From CAUZIZ01 sp965219005 (GTDB lineage Bacteria; Acidobacteriota; UBA6911; RPQK01; JAJDTT01): a stretch of 64,000 bases of DNA. The position numbers and the translations under genes were made by a program. Positions 25,782-34,627 of this stretch are shown piece after piece (position 1 is the stretch's first letter; the number at the start of each line of letters is the position of its first letter). Below the pieces are notes generated by a model. It did no database searches, was not told the origin of the DNA, and worked only from the letters and a program-made list of their open reading frames with translations. The stretch covers positions 2,976,001 to 3,040,000 of the forward strand of contig CBDCMS010000004.1 in NCBI GenBank assembly GCA_965219005.1, given 5' to 3'.

Positions 25782-27167
25782 CTTAGTCGTCTACTCACTT
25801 CGCTTCTTCTGACGCTGGCTAGTGCTCTGCCCAACACCATACACGGGGCGACAGAGAAGTACTTCCCCCAGGCGATCCGTGGGGATTCATTCAATACAAC
25901 GCGCATCCTGGTCTGGAACCTCGGCGGCTCAGCTGCCACCGTAACCATTGAGTTCTTCAATCAGGCAGGAGAACAACTGGAGTCCCGGGTCAGCTTGCTG
26001 GAGGGAAACGGAAGCGAGGAAATCACCCTGGGCGGACCAACCGTAGAGCAGATCATCGACAACACCCTGTTGAGGGTGGGCTGGGTCAAAGTAACCTCCG
26101 ATCAGGACGTCCTGGCCACGGCATTCTATTCCCTAAAGGTCGGAGACGTTTCGGTTCCCCCAGTGGGGGTGCTGCCGGTTTCCCCGAATGACTGGTGGAG
26201 CGGCGTCGGTGAAAAGTCCAGCACCGTCAACACGGCAATCGCATTGGCCAATCCCGGAGCCGCTGAGGCCGAATGCGCGTTGACCGCTCACAAGACGGAT
26301 GGTGATCTGGCGGGATCAGCGATCATCCAGCTAGGGCCGGGTGAGCAGACAGCGCAATTTCTCAGCCAGCTGATCCCCGATCTAGCCCTTCCCTTTCAGG
26401 GCTGCCTGAACCTGCACTGCGACAAAGGCGAGGTCGCTCCTGTCACACTGACTCAACGCGATAGCGACGGGTCGGTCGCTGCGGTCGCAATGGATAGTTC
26501 CCTTGGATCCACGGAACTCTATTTTCCCCAAGCCCTTCGCGGTGATGCGCAGCACACAACTCGAATCCTGATCTGGAATCCCGGAGCTGGGTCGGTTGAC
26601 GCTTCCGTGCGATTCTACACCCAGTTGGGCGAACAAGAAGAGATTCGAACGGTCACCCTCGCAGAGAAAGCAACTGTGGAAATCATCCTGGGAGGGTCGG
26701 ATGTTCCTCTGGCAGGGGGCTGGGTGGAGATCACCGCCAATGGGCTGGTCCTGAGCACCGCGTTCTACTCCGTCGAGGTCGATGGAGTGACGCTTCCCCC
26801 GGTTGCCGTACTTCCCGCCAGAAGTTCCCCAGGGTGGAGCGGTGCAGGCTATGTGTCCAGCCTTATGAACACTGGACTTGCGGTTGCGAACACCGGACCC
26901 GATGCGGCCGACTGCGAGCTGCAAACCTACACAGGAACCGACGGAAGAACCGTTGGATCGACAAGCATTCAGCTGCAACCTCGACTCCAGACTGCCCGCT
27001 TCCTGCCCCAGATGATACCCGGCCTGCCAATCCCCTATCAGGGAAGTTTCAGCCTGAGTTGCCAAAGAGGGAGCGTGGTCCCCGTAACCCTCACTCAGCG
27101 AACGATCGACAATGCGATTGTAGCCGTTGCCATGGCGCCCATCCCTCAGGGCGGCAGCGGAAACTGA
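25539..27167 (+). CDS. Secreted repeat protein, N-terminus disrupted by short element 3
   Basis: The extant frame begins inside element 3 and continues into a 440-residue protein made of two tandem repeats of about 215 residues. Each opens with YFPQA[IL]RGD...TTRIL[VI]WN and ends with the segment PVTLTQR....VAVAM. Each repeat looks like two beta-sandwich modules, as in uncharacterised acidobacterial surface proteins. The ancestral start is ATG 25489 with GAGGAGGG upstream; after removing element 3 and one CTTAG it reads MSGQLWLSRLLTSLLL, a good signal peptide, in phase with the rest. With the element in place that start runs into a stop after about 20 codons. Only an unusual fusion from the element's own ATG at 25539 could be made, so function is doubtful. 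Confidence 0.75.
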   Translation: MQMGLVRRGQGRRRKTMLGHLRRRPTQRSSTTPICPAGGDGTGRWLCRSSWQYARVWLRRRFAPSTPSRSPQTSPYLRSSVLSRLLTSLLLTLASALPNTIHGATEKYFPQAIRGDSFNTTRILVWNLGGSAATVTIEFFNQAGEQLESRVSLLEGNGSEEITLGGPTVEQIIDNTLLRVGWVKVTSDQDVLATAFYSLKVGDVSVPPVGVLPVSPNDWWSGVGEKSSTVNTAIALANPGAAEAECALTAHKTDGDLAGSAIIQLGPGEQTAQFLSQLIPDLALPFQGCLNLHCDKGEVAPVTLTQRDSDGSVAAVAMDSSLGSTELYFPQALRGDAQHTTRILIWNPGAGSVDASVRFYTQLGEQEEIRTVTLAEKATVEIILGGSDVPLAGGWVEITANGLVLSTAFYSVEVDGVTLPPVAVLPARSSPGWSGAGYVSSLMNTGLAVANTGPDAADCELQTYTGTDGRTVGSTSIQLQPRLQTARFLPQMIPGLPIPYQGSFSLSCQRGSVVPVTLTQRTIDNAIVAVAMAPIPQGGSGN

Positions 27168-27218
27168 GTCCAGCTACTTTCTGATCAAACCTACGATGAA
27201 AAGGAGCACCACGGATCG

Positions 27219-28712
27219 CTATTCGGTCGGCCGGTGGATTTGTCTCATCAGGTCATCGATCTCTGGTGGTGGGGGAGCAGTGCGGAGGGACACGATGACG
27301 ATGGTCAGCAGCGCCGCGGGTGCGCCGATCAGGGCCGATGAGGTGGCAGGAATCCACGCTGCCAGGAATGTCTCGCCCCAGAAGAGAGCCCCGATCGAGA
27401 TGAAAGCCCCCACCAACATCCCGGCAATCCCTCCCTCTCGGGTCGCCCGGCTCCACCAGATACCCAGCACGAAGACTGGAAAGATCGTACAGCCGGCTAT
27501 GGCAAAAGCCCAGGCCACAATCTGACCAATCAAGGCCGGTGGATTCAGGGCAACCACCATGATTGCCAATCCCAGTATAACCGTACCAATCCTTGCCACC
27601 AGAACTCGTTCCTGGGCGGAGGCAGTGGGCTTGAAGAGTCCGAAGTAGAGGTCATGGGCGAAGGCTGCCGAGCCCGCCATCAGCAGTCCGGCTACCGTGC
27701 TGAACGCAGCCGAAATGGCACCCGCTGCCAGAAGGCCAGCAAACCATTCAGGTAGACCCGCATTCTCGGCCGCGTTGATGATGATCACATCAGCAACCTC
27801 CTTGCCCCCATCCGGGTTGAGAATCTTCCCAAAGGCGGCGAAGGCAGGTGAACTCCAGTAGAGGATGCCAATAAAGAACAGGCCCCACACGACTGAGGTA
27901 CGGGCATCTTTAGCCTTGGGGACGAGATAGAAGCGCTGGATCACATGGGGTAGACCGGCGGTGCCCACCATCAGCGTGAAGCAAAGAGCCACCCAACTGT
28001 AGAGTCCCTCGTCTCCCCAGGGAAGGACAAATTCCGGATGGCTGGCCTGGAGCTGGGATACCGCTTCTCCGTATCCGATTTGCGGAATCAGGTAAAAGAA
28101 ACCCATCTTCTTGGCGATGAAGAACAGCGGGAGTAGAAAGGCGGTGATAAGGACGACGTATTGCACCTGCTGGTTCCGTACGACTCCCAACATCCCGGAC
28201 AGCAGCACATACGAGAGAACGACAATGGTCCCCATAATAATCGATAGCTGGTAGTCCATCCCGAAGATCCACTTGAACATCTCGCCAATGCCCTTGTACT
28301 GACCTACCGCATAGACAAAGGAGATTGCCAGAGTGATCAAGGCGGCCAGAAACCGAGCGACCTTCGAGTAATAGCGATCGCCGACGAACTCAGGGGCCGT
28401 AAACTTTTCGAAGTTTCGAATCTGCGAAGCCATCAGGACCAGCAGAAGAACGTATCCACCGGTCCAGCCCAGGACGTAAGCCAGGCCAAAATATCCCTGT
28501 AGGTACAGCAGTCCCGCCATTCCCAAAAAGCTGGCGGCACTCATCCAATTGCTGGCAATGGCCATCCCCGACGCAAAGGGCCCGATCTTCCTGCCCGCAA
28601 CCCAGTATTCATCGAGGTTCTTCACGCGGGTGAGGACTCCCACCAGCACGAACAACAACAGCGTTGCAGCCAGAATCAGAGCAGGAACCGTCTTCACCTC
28701 AAGGGCTTCCAT
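27219..28712 (-). CDS. ActP/VC_2705-like sodium:solute symporter (acetate/organic acid)
   Basis: 497 residues with 13 membrane helices. The hallmarks are LDEYWVAGRKIGPFASGMAIASN, WMSAASFLGMAGLLYLQGYFG, and the helix AAFSTVAGLLMAGSAAFAHDLY, which carries the sodium-site serines/threonines. These are closest to the acetate permease ActP and the VC_2705 subgroup that move short carboxylates with sodium. The partner small subunit (DUF4212-like) lies immediately upstream, two bases from this start. The acetate/lactate-type substrate is inferred from family and from the subunit pairing. The C-terminal residues after the last helix (LMRQIHRPTE) are short. Confidence 0.9.
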   Translation of the reverse strand: MEALEVKTVPALILAATLLLFVLVGVLTRVKNLDEYWVAGRKIGPFASGMAIASNWMSAASFLGMAGLLYLQGYFGLAYVLGWTGGYVLLLVLMASQIRNFEKFTAPEFVGDRYYSKVARFLAALITLAISFVYAVGQYKGIGEMFKWIFGMDYQLSIIMGTIVVLSYVLLSGMLGVVRNQQVQYVVLITAFLLPLFFIAKKMGFFYLIPQIGYGEAVSQLQASHPEFVLPWGDEGLYSWVALCFTLMVGTAGLPHVIQRFYLVPKAKDARTSVVWGLFFIGILYWSSPAFAAFGKILNPDGGKEVADVIIINAAENAGLPEWFAGLLAAGAISAAFSTVAGLLMAGSAAFAHDLYFGLFKPTASAQERVLVARIGTVILGLAIMVVALNPPALIGQIVAWAFAIAGCTIFPVFVLGIWWSRATREGGIAGMLVGAFISIGALFWGETFLAAWIPATSSALIGAPAALLTIVIVSLRTAPPPPEIDDLMRQIHRPTE

Positions 28713-28714
28713 GG

Positions 28715-29026
28715 TTAGTTCCCTTCTGCCTCAGAGGCGGTTCCACTTTCCCTTGAAATGATCCGGTCATAGCGTTGGTTGAACAGCAGGCAGAGCAGAA
28801 GAAAGGCGAGGATTGCAAACTGTCCCGTGAACCAATAATGGAAGGGGAAACCCATGAAACGGGCATCGGTCAGCCAACTCGAACCGAGCGGGTCCCTCTG
28901 GATCAGCACCAGAAGGAACTGAAAACCAAAAACCAGAAGAAACCAGAGAGCCAAGACCAGGAAGATGAGACGGGCTACTGCCTTGAAATAGCGGCCACTG
29001 GGACGTAGTAGGTTGACGGCTTCCAT
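28715..29026 (-). CDS. DUF4212-like small subunit of the sodium symporter
   Basis: 103 residues with two membrane helices (LIFLVLALWFLLVFGFQFLL and FHYWFTGQFAILAFLLLCLLF) separated by the loop SSWLTDARFMGFPFHYWFTGQ. This G-F-P-x-x-Y-W-x-x-x-Q segment is characteristic of the DUF4212/symporter small subunit family. Start ATG 29026 follows GAGGGAAG; an in-frame ATG 15 bases upstream is less well placed. It is separated by two bases from the symporter and certainly co-transcribed with it. It probably stabilises or couples the large subunit in the inner membrane. Confidence 0.85.
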   Translation of the reverse strand: MEAVNLLRPSGRYFKAVARLIFLVLALWFLLVFGFQFLLVLIQRDPLGSSWLTDARFMGFPFHYWFTGQFAILAFLLLCLLFNQRYDRIISRESGTASEAEGN

Positions 29027-29247
29027 ACGTTCTTCCCTCATAATGGCTGGAACGACACCAGAGCCGAGACATACTACCACACGGTTGCTCAGAGATTCCT
29101 CTGATCTTGCTTCCCAAGGAAAGGGGACCACCGCGAAGTGAAGAAGCGTAGAATGTCGAACAGAAAAACGATTCGGGAGACACGAAGCTCTCCCAGTGCC
29201 AGAATCCGGACTAGCCTCCGTTGAGACTCTTACAAGGGAGAACCGCT

Positions 29248-29718
29248 GTGAAAATCGATAGAGAACTTCGAAAACATCTGGTCAGACTGTTGACCACCGA
29301 CTGGGCCCACCTGACTTTGGAAGACGGGATCAAAGGCATTCCTGCCGAGAAGGCTGGCTCCCGTCTATCAAGAAAAACCCACTCCCTCTGGCAGTTGCTG
29401 GAGCACCTGAGGATCTGTCAGTGGGACCTGCTCGAGTACAGCCGCAACCCCGAGCACATCTCCCCTGAGTTCCCGACTGGACTCTGGCCTGAGAGTGCAA
29501 CGCCCCCGAGTAGTCAGGCCTGGGAGACCATGCTCACGGCCCTTCGGGATGACTTGACGGCGATGGTCGACCTTGTTTCCGATCCCTCGATTGATATCTT
29601 CGCCCCACTGCTCTGGAGCAAAGAAGGCCATACACTTTTGCGCGAGGCCTTGATACTGGCAGACCATAACGCCTACCACCTGGGACAGGTCGTACAGCTC
29701 CTGAAGACGACGGAGTAG
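29248..29718 (+). CDS. DinB-family (YfiT-like) metal-dependent protein
   Basis: 156 residues from a GTG at 29248, with GGGAG seven bases upstream; an upstream ATG-like start at 29221 has no such site. It is a four-helix bundle of the DinB superfamily: the metal histidines are in LLEHLRICQW and in the paired motif DHNAYHLGQVVQLL near the C-terminus. Members include thiol-dependent S-transferases and DNA-damage-inducible proteins; the reaction here is unknown. It stands alone between the symporter pair on the other strand and the sigma factor downstream. Confidence 0.85.
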   Translation: MKIDRELRKHLVRLLTTDWAHLTLEDGIKGIPAEKAGSRLSRKTHSLWQLLEHLRICQWDLLEYSRNPEHISPEFPTGLWPESATPPSSQAWETMLTALRDDLTAMVDLVSDPSIDIFAPLLWSKEGHTLLREALILADHNAYHLGQVVQLLKTTE

Positions 29719-29827
29719 GCGTAACAGTTGAGAAACTCGGATCAATGGACATGAACCGATCGCTTATGCTATGACGGACCAAGGGCCTCGCTTCCAAGCA
29801 GCCCATGTCCGACTTTCAAAGTAGATT

Positions 29828-30412
29828 ATGGCATCACGTAGCAGTGTGACCTTGCTCTTGCAAGAACTTGGCAGTGGCCGACGGGAAGCTCTTAATGAAA
29901 TAGTGTGCCAGGTATACGACGAACTACGCCGGATCGCGCACAGGCGACTACAGACGGAACGCGCCAATCACACACTCGACACGACGGCTCTTGTCCATGA
30001 GGCTTACGTCAAGTTGGTCGACCGCCGGAAGAGGAGCTGGCAGAATCGCGCTCACTTCTACGCTGCGGCTGCTCAGGCGATGCGGAGGATCCTGATCAGC
30101 TATGCCCGCAACCGCAGCACCGAGAAGCGAGGTGGCGTGGCAACCCGGGTGACGTTCGACCAATCCTGGGGAGCCTTGTCTGAGGCACGCTCCACGGAAT
30201 TGCTTGCTTTGGATGAGGCCCTGTCGCGTCTCGAAGAAATCAGCCCGCGTCATGCCCGCATCGTAGAGTCCAGGTTCTTCGGAGGACTTACCGTCGAGGA
30301 GACGGCCCAAACGTTAGGTGTCGCGCCAATCACAGTCACACGAGACTGGCGCATGGCGCGGGCCTGGCTAAAGGACGAATTGAGCCAGGCAACCAGCGAG
30401 CCTGAGGCGTAG
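29828..30412 (+). CDS. ECF RNA polymerase sigma factor (ECF subfamily, TIGR02999-like)
   Basis: 194 residues. Region 2 is in VYDELRRIAHRRLQTER through DTTALVHEAYVKLVDR, which binds the polymerase coiled coil and -10 region. Region 4 is the HTH in LSRLEEISPRHARIVESRFFGGLTVEETAQTLGVAPITVTRDWRMARAWL. The RMLIxxYAR-type linker (MRRILISYARNRSTEKRGG) is typical of the acidobacterial/planctomycete group whose sigma factors lack an anti-sigma membrane partner and are paired with a Ser/Thr kinase. The kinase follows 72 bases downstream on the same strand, as expected. It presumably activates its own operon and a small regulon after phosphorylation. Confidence 0.92.
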   Translation: MASRSSVTLLLQELGSGRREALNEIVCQVYDELRRIAHRRLQTERANHTLDTTALVHEAYVKLVDRRKRSWQNRAHFYAAAAQAMRRILISYARNRSTEKRGGVATRVTFDQSWGALSEARSTELLALDEALSRLEEISPRHARIVESRFFGGLTVEETAQTLGVAPITVTRDWRMARAWLKDELSQATSEPEA

Positions 30413-30484
30413 ATTCGCGCAGCTCCTAGTCGCGCCGGACCTGGGAAATGGTGTCGAATCTCAGGCCAACACCCAGATGACCGT

Positions 30485-33400
30485 ATGGACGCCGAACGGC
30501 TAAAGCAAATCCAGAAACTTTTCGACGCAGCCCTCGAACATCCGCCTGAAGATCGGGCAGGCTTCCTGGAGACCTCCTGCCGAGGGGATCCGGAGCTGCG
30601 GGCCGCCATCGAGCGCTACCTCCTCGCCCACACCGGCGATTTCACTCTCCTCGACAAGCCCATTTCCCATGTCAAAGACCTCGACACACTTGTCGAAGCA
30701 GCGTCATCGCTCGAGGGACGCCAGGTGGGATCCTATCGGATTCTCCGCCTCCTTGGACGCGGCGGTATGGGCGTCGTCTATCTGGCCCACGATTCCAGAC
30801 TTGAGCGCAAAGTTGCACTCAAGTTCCTGGGCTCTCACCTGAGCGCCGACCCGCAATCGAAGGCGCGATTCCTGACCGAAGCACGAGCCGCCGCGGCGCT
30901 GGACCATCCTTATGTGGCAACGGTCCATGAGGTCGGAGAGACAAAGGCGGGACTCATGTTCATCGCCATGACGTACTACCCAGGCGAAACTTTGAAGCAG
31001 AAGCTAGAGAAGGGTCGACTATCGACAGAAGAGACGCTAAGGATTACTCGGCAAGTGGCAGAGGGCCTGGCTGTCGCTCACCGGCACGGGATCGTCCACC
31101 GGGACGTCAAAGCGGCCAACATCCTCTTGACCACCGATGGAACGGTCAAGATCGTTGACTTTGGGGTGGCCAAGGTAGCCGGCGGCGATGCCACCGGGAC
31201 AGGCAACGTCATGGGTACGGTGGCGTACATGAGCCCAGAGCAGGTGCAGGGAAAACGGGTCGATCATCGAACGGATCTATGGTCTCTGGGAGTGGTGCTG
31301 TACCAGATGTTGACCGGCCTCCAGCCCTTCCATGGCGAAGACATACCGTCCACGATCTCCTCCATACTACTGCGGACTCCGGAACCTCTGGCGCACAGTG
31401 TCGAAGACATCCCCAAAGCCCTCCAGGGGATTGTCAATCGGCTCCTGGCCAAGGATCCAAATAGTCGGTACGCGGACGAGGCCGAACTGATCGCCGACTT
31501 GAAGCTCTCGGCTCTAGTCCCTATTCCTCACGGTGTCGAGGCAGACCGACAAGAGTCTCGCCCCATCCTTCCCAACTATCTGCCCGCGTCTCTCACGACT
31601 TTCATTGGACGGAAGCAAGAAATCGAACAGGTGAAGACTCTGCTTTCCCACACCCGCCTTCTAACGCTCATGGGCAGTGGAGGCAGTGGCAAGACACGAC
31701 TTGCCCTACAGGTCGCGGCCGAGGTGGCCGACGACTTCCAGGATGGGACCTGCTTCATCGGGCTGGCGCCCATCACCGATCCCGGTCTAGTGGGCTCTAC
31801 CATAGCCAGGGTGCTTGGGGTCCGGGAGGTGGCTGGAGTACCGATCCACAAGCGACTCACCACATTTCTGCGCGATGTTCGGGGGTTGCTTCTTCTCGAC
31901 AATTTCGAGCAGGTCGTAGAGGCTGCTCCGTTGTTGGTGTCACTGCTTGAGGCCTGTCCCGATCTCAAAATCTTGGTCACCAGCCGGGCCTCACTCCACG
32001 TCCAGGGAGAACAGGAGTTTCCCGTGCTACCCCTGGTAATTCCTGAGGCCGGACACCTTGCTTCGCCCAAGCAGCTGGCCGAGTACGAAGCCATCGCCCT
32101 TTTCTTGGAGCGGGCCAAAGCCGTTCGACCGGACTTCAAATTGAACGAGGACAACGCCACTACCGTGGCCGAGGTCTGCGTCCGGCTGGATGGGTTACCC
32201 CTGGCCATTGAGCTGGCCGCCTCTCGGATCAAGTTGCTTCCTCCTCGCGCGATCCTGGCTCGGCTGGAGCATCGTTTTGACCTGCTGACCCATGGGGGCC
32301 GAGAAGTGCCGGCCCGACATCGAACCCTTCGGGAAGCGATTGGCTGGAGCTACGAGTTGCTCAACAAGGACGAGAAGAAACTCTTCCGGCGAACGGCAGT
32401 GTTTGCAGGTGGGCACACGGTCCAGGCGACAGCAGCAGTGCTCAGGGCTGGTATAGGACAAGAGACCGAGTTGCTGGAAAGCCTTTCTTCATTGGTGGAT
32501 CAGAACCTGATCCAGCAGCAGGAGCAGGAGGACGGCGAGCCCCGCTTCTTCCGGCTCGAGACCCTCCGGGAGTTTAGCTTGGAGTGCCTGAGGGCAAGCG
32601 GGGAAGAAGCCACCGTTCGGCGAAACCATCTCGACTATGTACTGGTATTGGCGGAGCAGGCCGAGCCTCACCTGACAGGACCAGACCAAGGGCTCTGGCT
32701 CGACCGTTTGGCCCAGGAACAAGACAACCTCCGAGCAGCACTGGACTTTGCACTCGAGGCCGACGCGCCGGCAGCCTCCCGGCTTGGCGTCGCGCTGTGG
32801 CGTTTCTGGCTCGTCCGTGGGCATCTCAATGAGGGGAGCGAGCAACTGGATCGGGTCCTGGCCCATGAGGGTTCTTCTATATCGCCCGCGACGCGAGCCC
32901 GGCTTCTCACCGCTGCGGGCACACTGGCCCACAATCGCGGCTATTACGCGATCGCTCGCTCTTTTTTCGAGGAGAGCCTCACCCTCTATCGCGAGCGAGA
33001 CGACAAACACGGGATTGCTGACACCCTCAACGATCTGAGCTGGATGGCGTTCCGACTGGGGGACTACTCTCCAGCCTGGATCCTCTCCGAGGAGAGCCTG
33101 ACCCTGCAGCGCGAGCTGGGGAAGAAACGGGGCACGGCCCTGGCACTGAACAACATGGGTTGGGTTGCACACCATCAAGGCAACTTTTCCGAAGCGCGTC
33201 GTCTCCACCAGGAGAGTCTGGACCTACAGCGGGAACGAGGTGATGAACGAGGAACGGCCTTTGGACTCACCGCCCTGGGATGGGCAACCTGTGAGCAGGG
33301 TGATGCGGAAAGAGGACGGGCGCTCCTGGAGCAGGCTCAGACATTGTTTCGCAGCGTCGGAGATCGGCAACTCCTGGCGTTTTGTACCAGTCTCCAGGCT

Positions 33401-34006
33401 AAGGCTGTTTACCATCTGGGTGACAGCGAGCAAGCGCTTGTCTTCTTACAGGACACCAGCCTGCCTATTTTCCGAGATATCGGCGACCAGTATGGTGTGG
33501 CTATCGCGCTGTGTATCCAGGGGGACGTCCTGTGGAGCCAGGAAAGGTACGAGGAGGCCACGGAGAGTTACCAGGAAAGCCTCCAGATTCGAGAGGAGGT
33601 GGGTGACAAATGGGGGACCGCCCAGTCCCTGTGCCGGTTGGCTGAGGTTGCCCTGGAGGAAAACGCCCCGGCGCGCGCCCTGAAACTGCAGAGACGGAGT
33701 CTCATGCTACGACGCGACCTGGAAGACAAGGACGGTATCGCAGAATGCCTACTGGGACTGGCAAGCACCGCCTTCCGGAGAAACCTTCTGAAGAGGGCTG
33801 CGTGTCTTCTTGCAGCGTCAGATGCACTACGGGAATCAATCGGTGGCACCCTTTCACCGCATAGGAAAGAGGCCAGAGAACATCTCGAGGCAACACTGAC
33901 AAAGAAGTTGGACCCGAAGGCTTTTTCCGACGTTCGGACGGAAGGCTTCAAGATGGCTCTTCATCAGTCCATTACCTATGGCCTGAGTCCGGATGATGCA
34001 ATTTGA
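30485..34006 (+). CDS. Ser/Thr protein kinase fused to an AAA/NB-ARC-like ATPase and TPR domain
   Basis: 1173 residues. Residues 1-75 are helical (sigma-interaction or regulatory region). The kinase domain spans about 83-345, with the glycine loop LLGRGGMGVVYLAHD, catalytic lysine VALKFL (K113), HRDVKAANIL, DFGVAK and YMSPEQ all present, so it should be active. A P-loop ATPase follows from about 370: IGRKQEIEQV, Walker A GSGGSGKTRLALQ, Walker B LLLLDNFEQV, then a winged-helix region. The C-terminal 400 residues are tetratricopeptide-type helices (repeats of YAIARSFFEESLTLYRERDDKHG). There is no transmembrane helix, so it is cytosolic. It follows the ECF sigma factor and likely phosphorylates it or its partners in response to a ligand sensed by the ATPase-TPR part. 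Confidence 0.93.
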   Translation: MDAERLKQIQKLFDAALEHPPEDRAGFLETSCRGDPELRAAIERYLLAHTGDFTLLDKPISHVKDLDTLVEAASSLEGRQVGSYRILRLLGRGGMGVVYLAHDSRLERKVALKFLGSHLSADPQSKARFLTEARAAAALDHPYVATVHEVGETKAGLMFIAMTYYPGETLKQKLEKGRLSTEETLRITRQVAEGLAVAHRHGIVHRDVKAANILLTTDGTVKIVDFGVAKVAGGDATGTGNVMGTVAYMSPEQVQGKRVDHRTDLWSLGVVLYQMLTGLQPFHGEDIPSTISSILLRTPEPLAHSVEDIPKALQGIVNRLLAKDPNSRYADEAELIADLKLSALVPIPHGVEADRQESRPILPNYLPASLTTFIGRKQEIEQVKTLLSHTRLLTLMGSGGSGKTRLALQVAAEVADDFQDGTCFIGLAPITDPGLVGSTIARVLGVREVAGVPIHKRLTTFLRDVRGLLLLDNFEQVVEAAPLLVSLLEACPDLKILVTSRASLHVQGEQEFPVLPLVIPEAGHLASPKQLAEYEAIALFLERAKAVRPDFKLNEDNATTVAEVCVRLDGLPLAIELAASRIKLLPPRAILARLEHRFDLLTHGGREVPARHRTLREAIGWSYELLNKDEKKLFRRTAVFAGGHTVQATAAVLRAGIGQETELLESLSSLVDQNLIQQQEQEDGEPRFFRLETLREFSLECLRASGEEATVRRNHLDYVLVLAEQAEPHLTGPDQGLWLDRLAQEQDNLRAALDFALEADAPAASRLGVALWRFWLVRGHLNEGSEQLDRVLAHEGSSISPATRARLLTAAGTLAHNRGYYAIARSFFEESLTLYRERDDKHGIADTLNDLSWMAFRLGDYSPAWILSEESLTLQRELGKKRGTALALNNMGWVAHHQGNFSEARRLHQESLDLQRERGDERGTAFGLTALGWATCEQGDAERGRALLEQAQTLFRSVGDRQLLAFCTSLQAKAVYHLGDSEQALVFLQDTSLPIFRDIGDQYGVAIALCIQGDVLWSQERYEEATESYQESLQIREEVGDKWGTAQSLCRLAEVALEENAPARALKLQRRSLMLRRDLEDKDGIAECLLGLASTAFRRNLLKRAACLLAASDALRESIGGTLSPHRKEAREHLEATLTKKLDPKAFSDVRTEGFKMALHQSITYGLSPDDAI

Positions 34007-34140
34007 GCGGATTCCGCGCTATTACAACTGAGAGAACTTCCAAACCAATGGGAACCCTCTCACCTGGCACTGCCGCCCGGCCTATTTGTCGATCGGGACG
34101 GGACGCTCAGGAAATTGGAACAGAAACCAGAAAGGACATC

Positions 34141-34563
34141 ATGATGATTTCGGACGCCAACACTGAAAGCAGCGGAATCAATATCCGGACACCCGGAATC
34201 CACCATGTCACGCTCCGCGTTACCGACTTCGAGCGGGCCAAACGATTCTACATCGATACGCTCGGCTTCACGGTCGCCCTGGAGCAACCCAACCTCTTCA
34301 TCTTCTTCGCCGGCAATAGCGCCATCGCGATTCGCGGACCGGAGACTCAGACTCCAAATGGAGATGGCTTCAATCCGTTCCGAGTAGGGCTCGATCATTT
34401 GGCCCTGGTCTGCGAGGAAGAAGGCGAACTGAAGCGGGTGACCGCCGCGCTGGAGAAAGCCGGGATCGAGAACACCGGCATCAAAGTCGACGAGACCCTC
34501 GGCAAACAGTACGTCGCCTTCAAGGATCCAGACCGGATCTCCTGGGAATTGTACATGGCCTGA
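34141..34563 (+). CDS. VOC family (glyoxalase/bleomycin-resistance fold) protein
   Basis: 140 residues. Start ATG 34141 follows AAAGGACATC; the open frame upstream to 34003 is not homologous. The beta-alpha-beta-beta-beta unit is visible: GIHHVTLRVTDFERAKRFYIDTLGF (metal His in the first strand), FNPFRVGLDHLALVCEEEGEL (second His), and YVAFKDPDRISWELYMA ending in the metal glutamate. This is the typical vicinal oxygen chelate layout. The reaction cannot be named; relatives include dioxygenases, isomerases and antibiotic-binding proteins. It leads a run of three small genes with the NTF2-like proteins, all on this strand with good spacing. Confidence 0.88.
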   Translation: MMISDANTESSGINIRTPGIHHVTLRVTDFERAKRFYIDTLGFTVALEQPNLFIFFAGNSAIAIRGPETQTPNGDGFNPFRVGLDHLALVCEEEGELKRVTAALEKAGIENTGIKVDETLGKQYVAFKDPDRISWELYMA

Positions 34564-34627
34564 TCGCTTCTTGAGCGGAGCGAACCGGGCCCATCCAAGA
34601 AACAGAAATTTAAGGAGGACAAAAACG

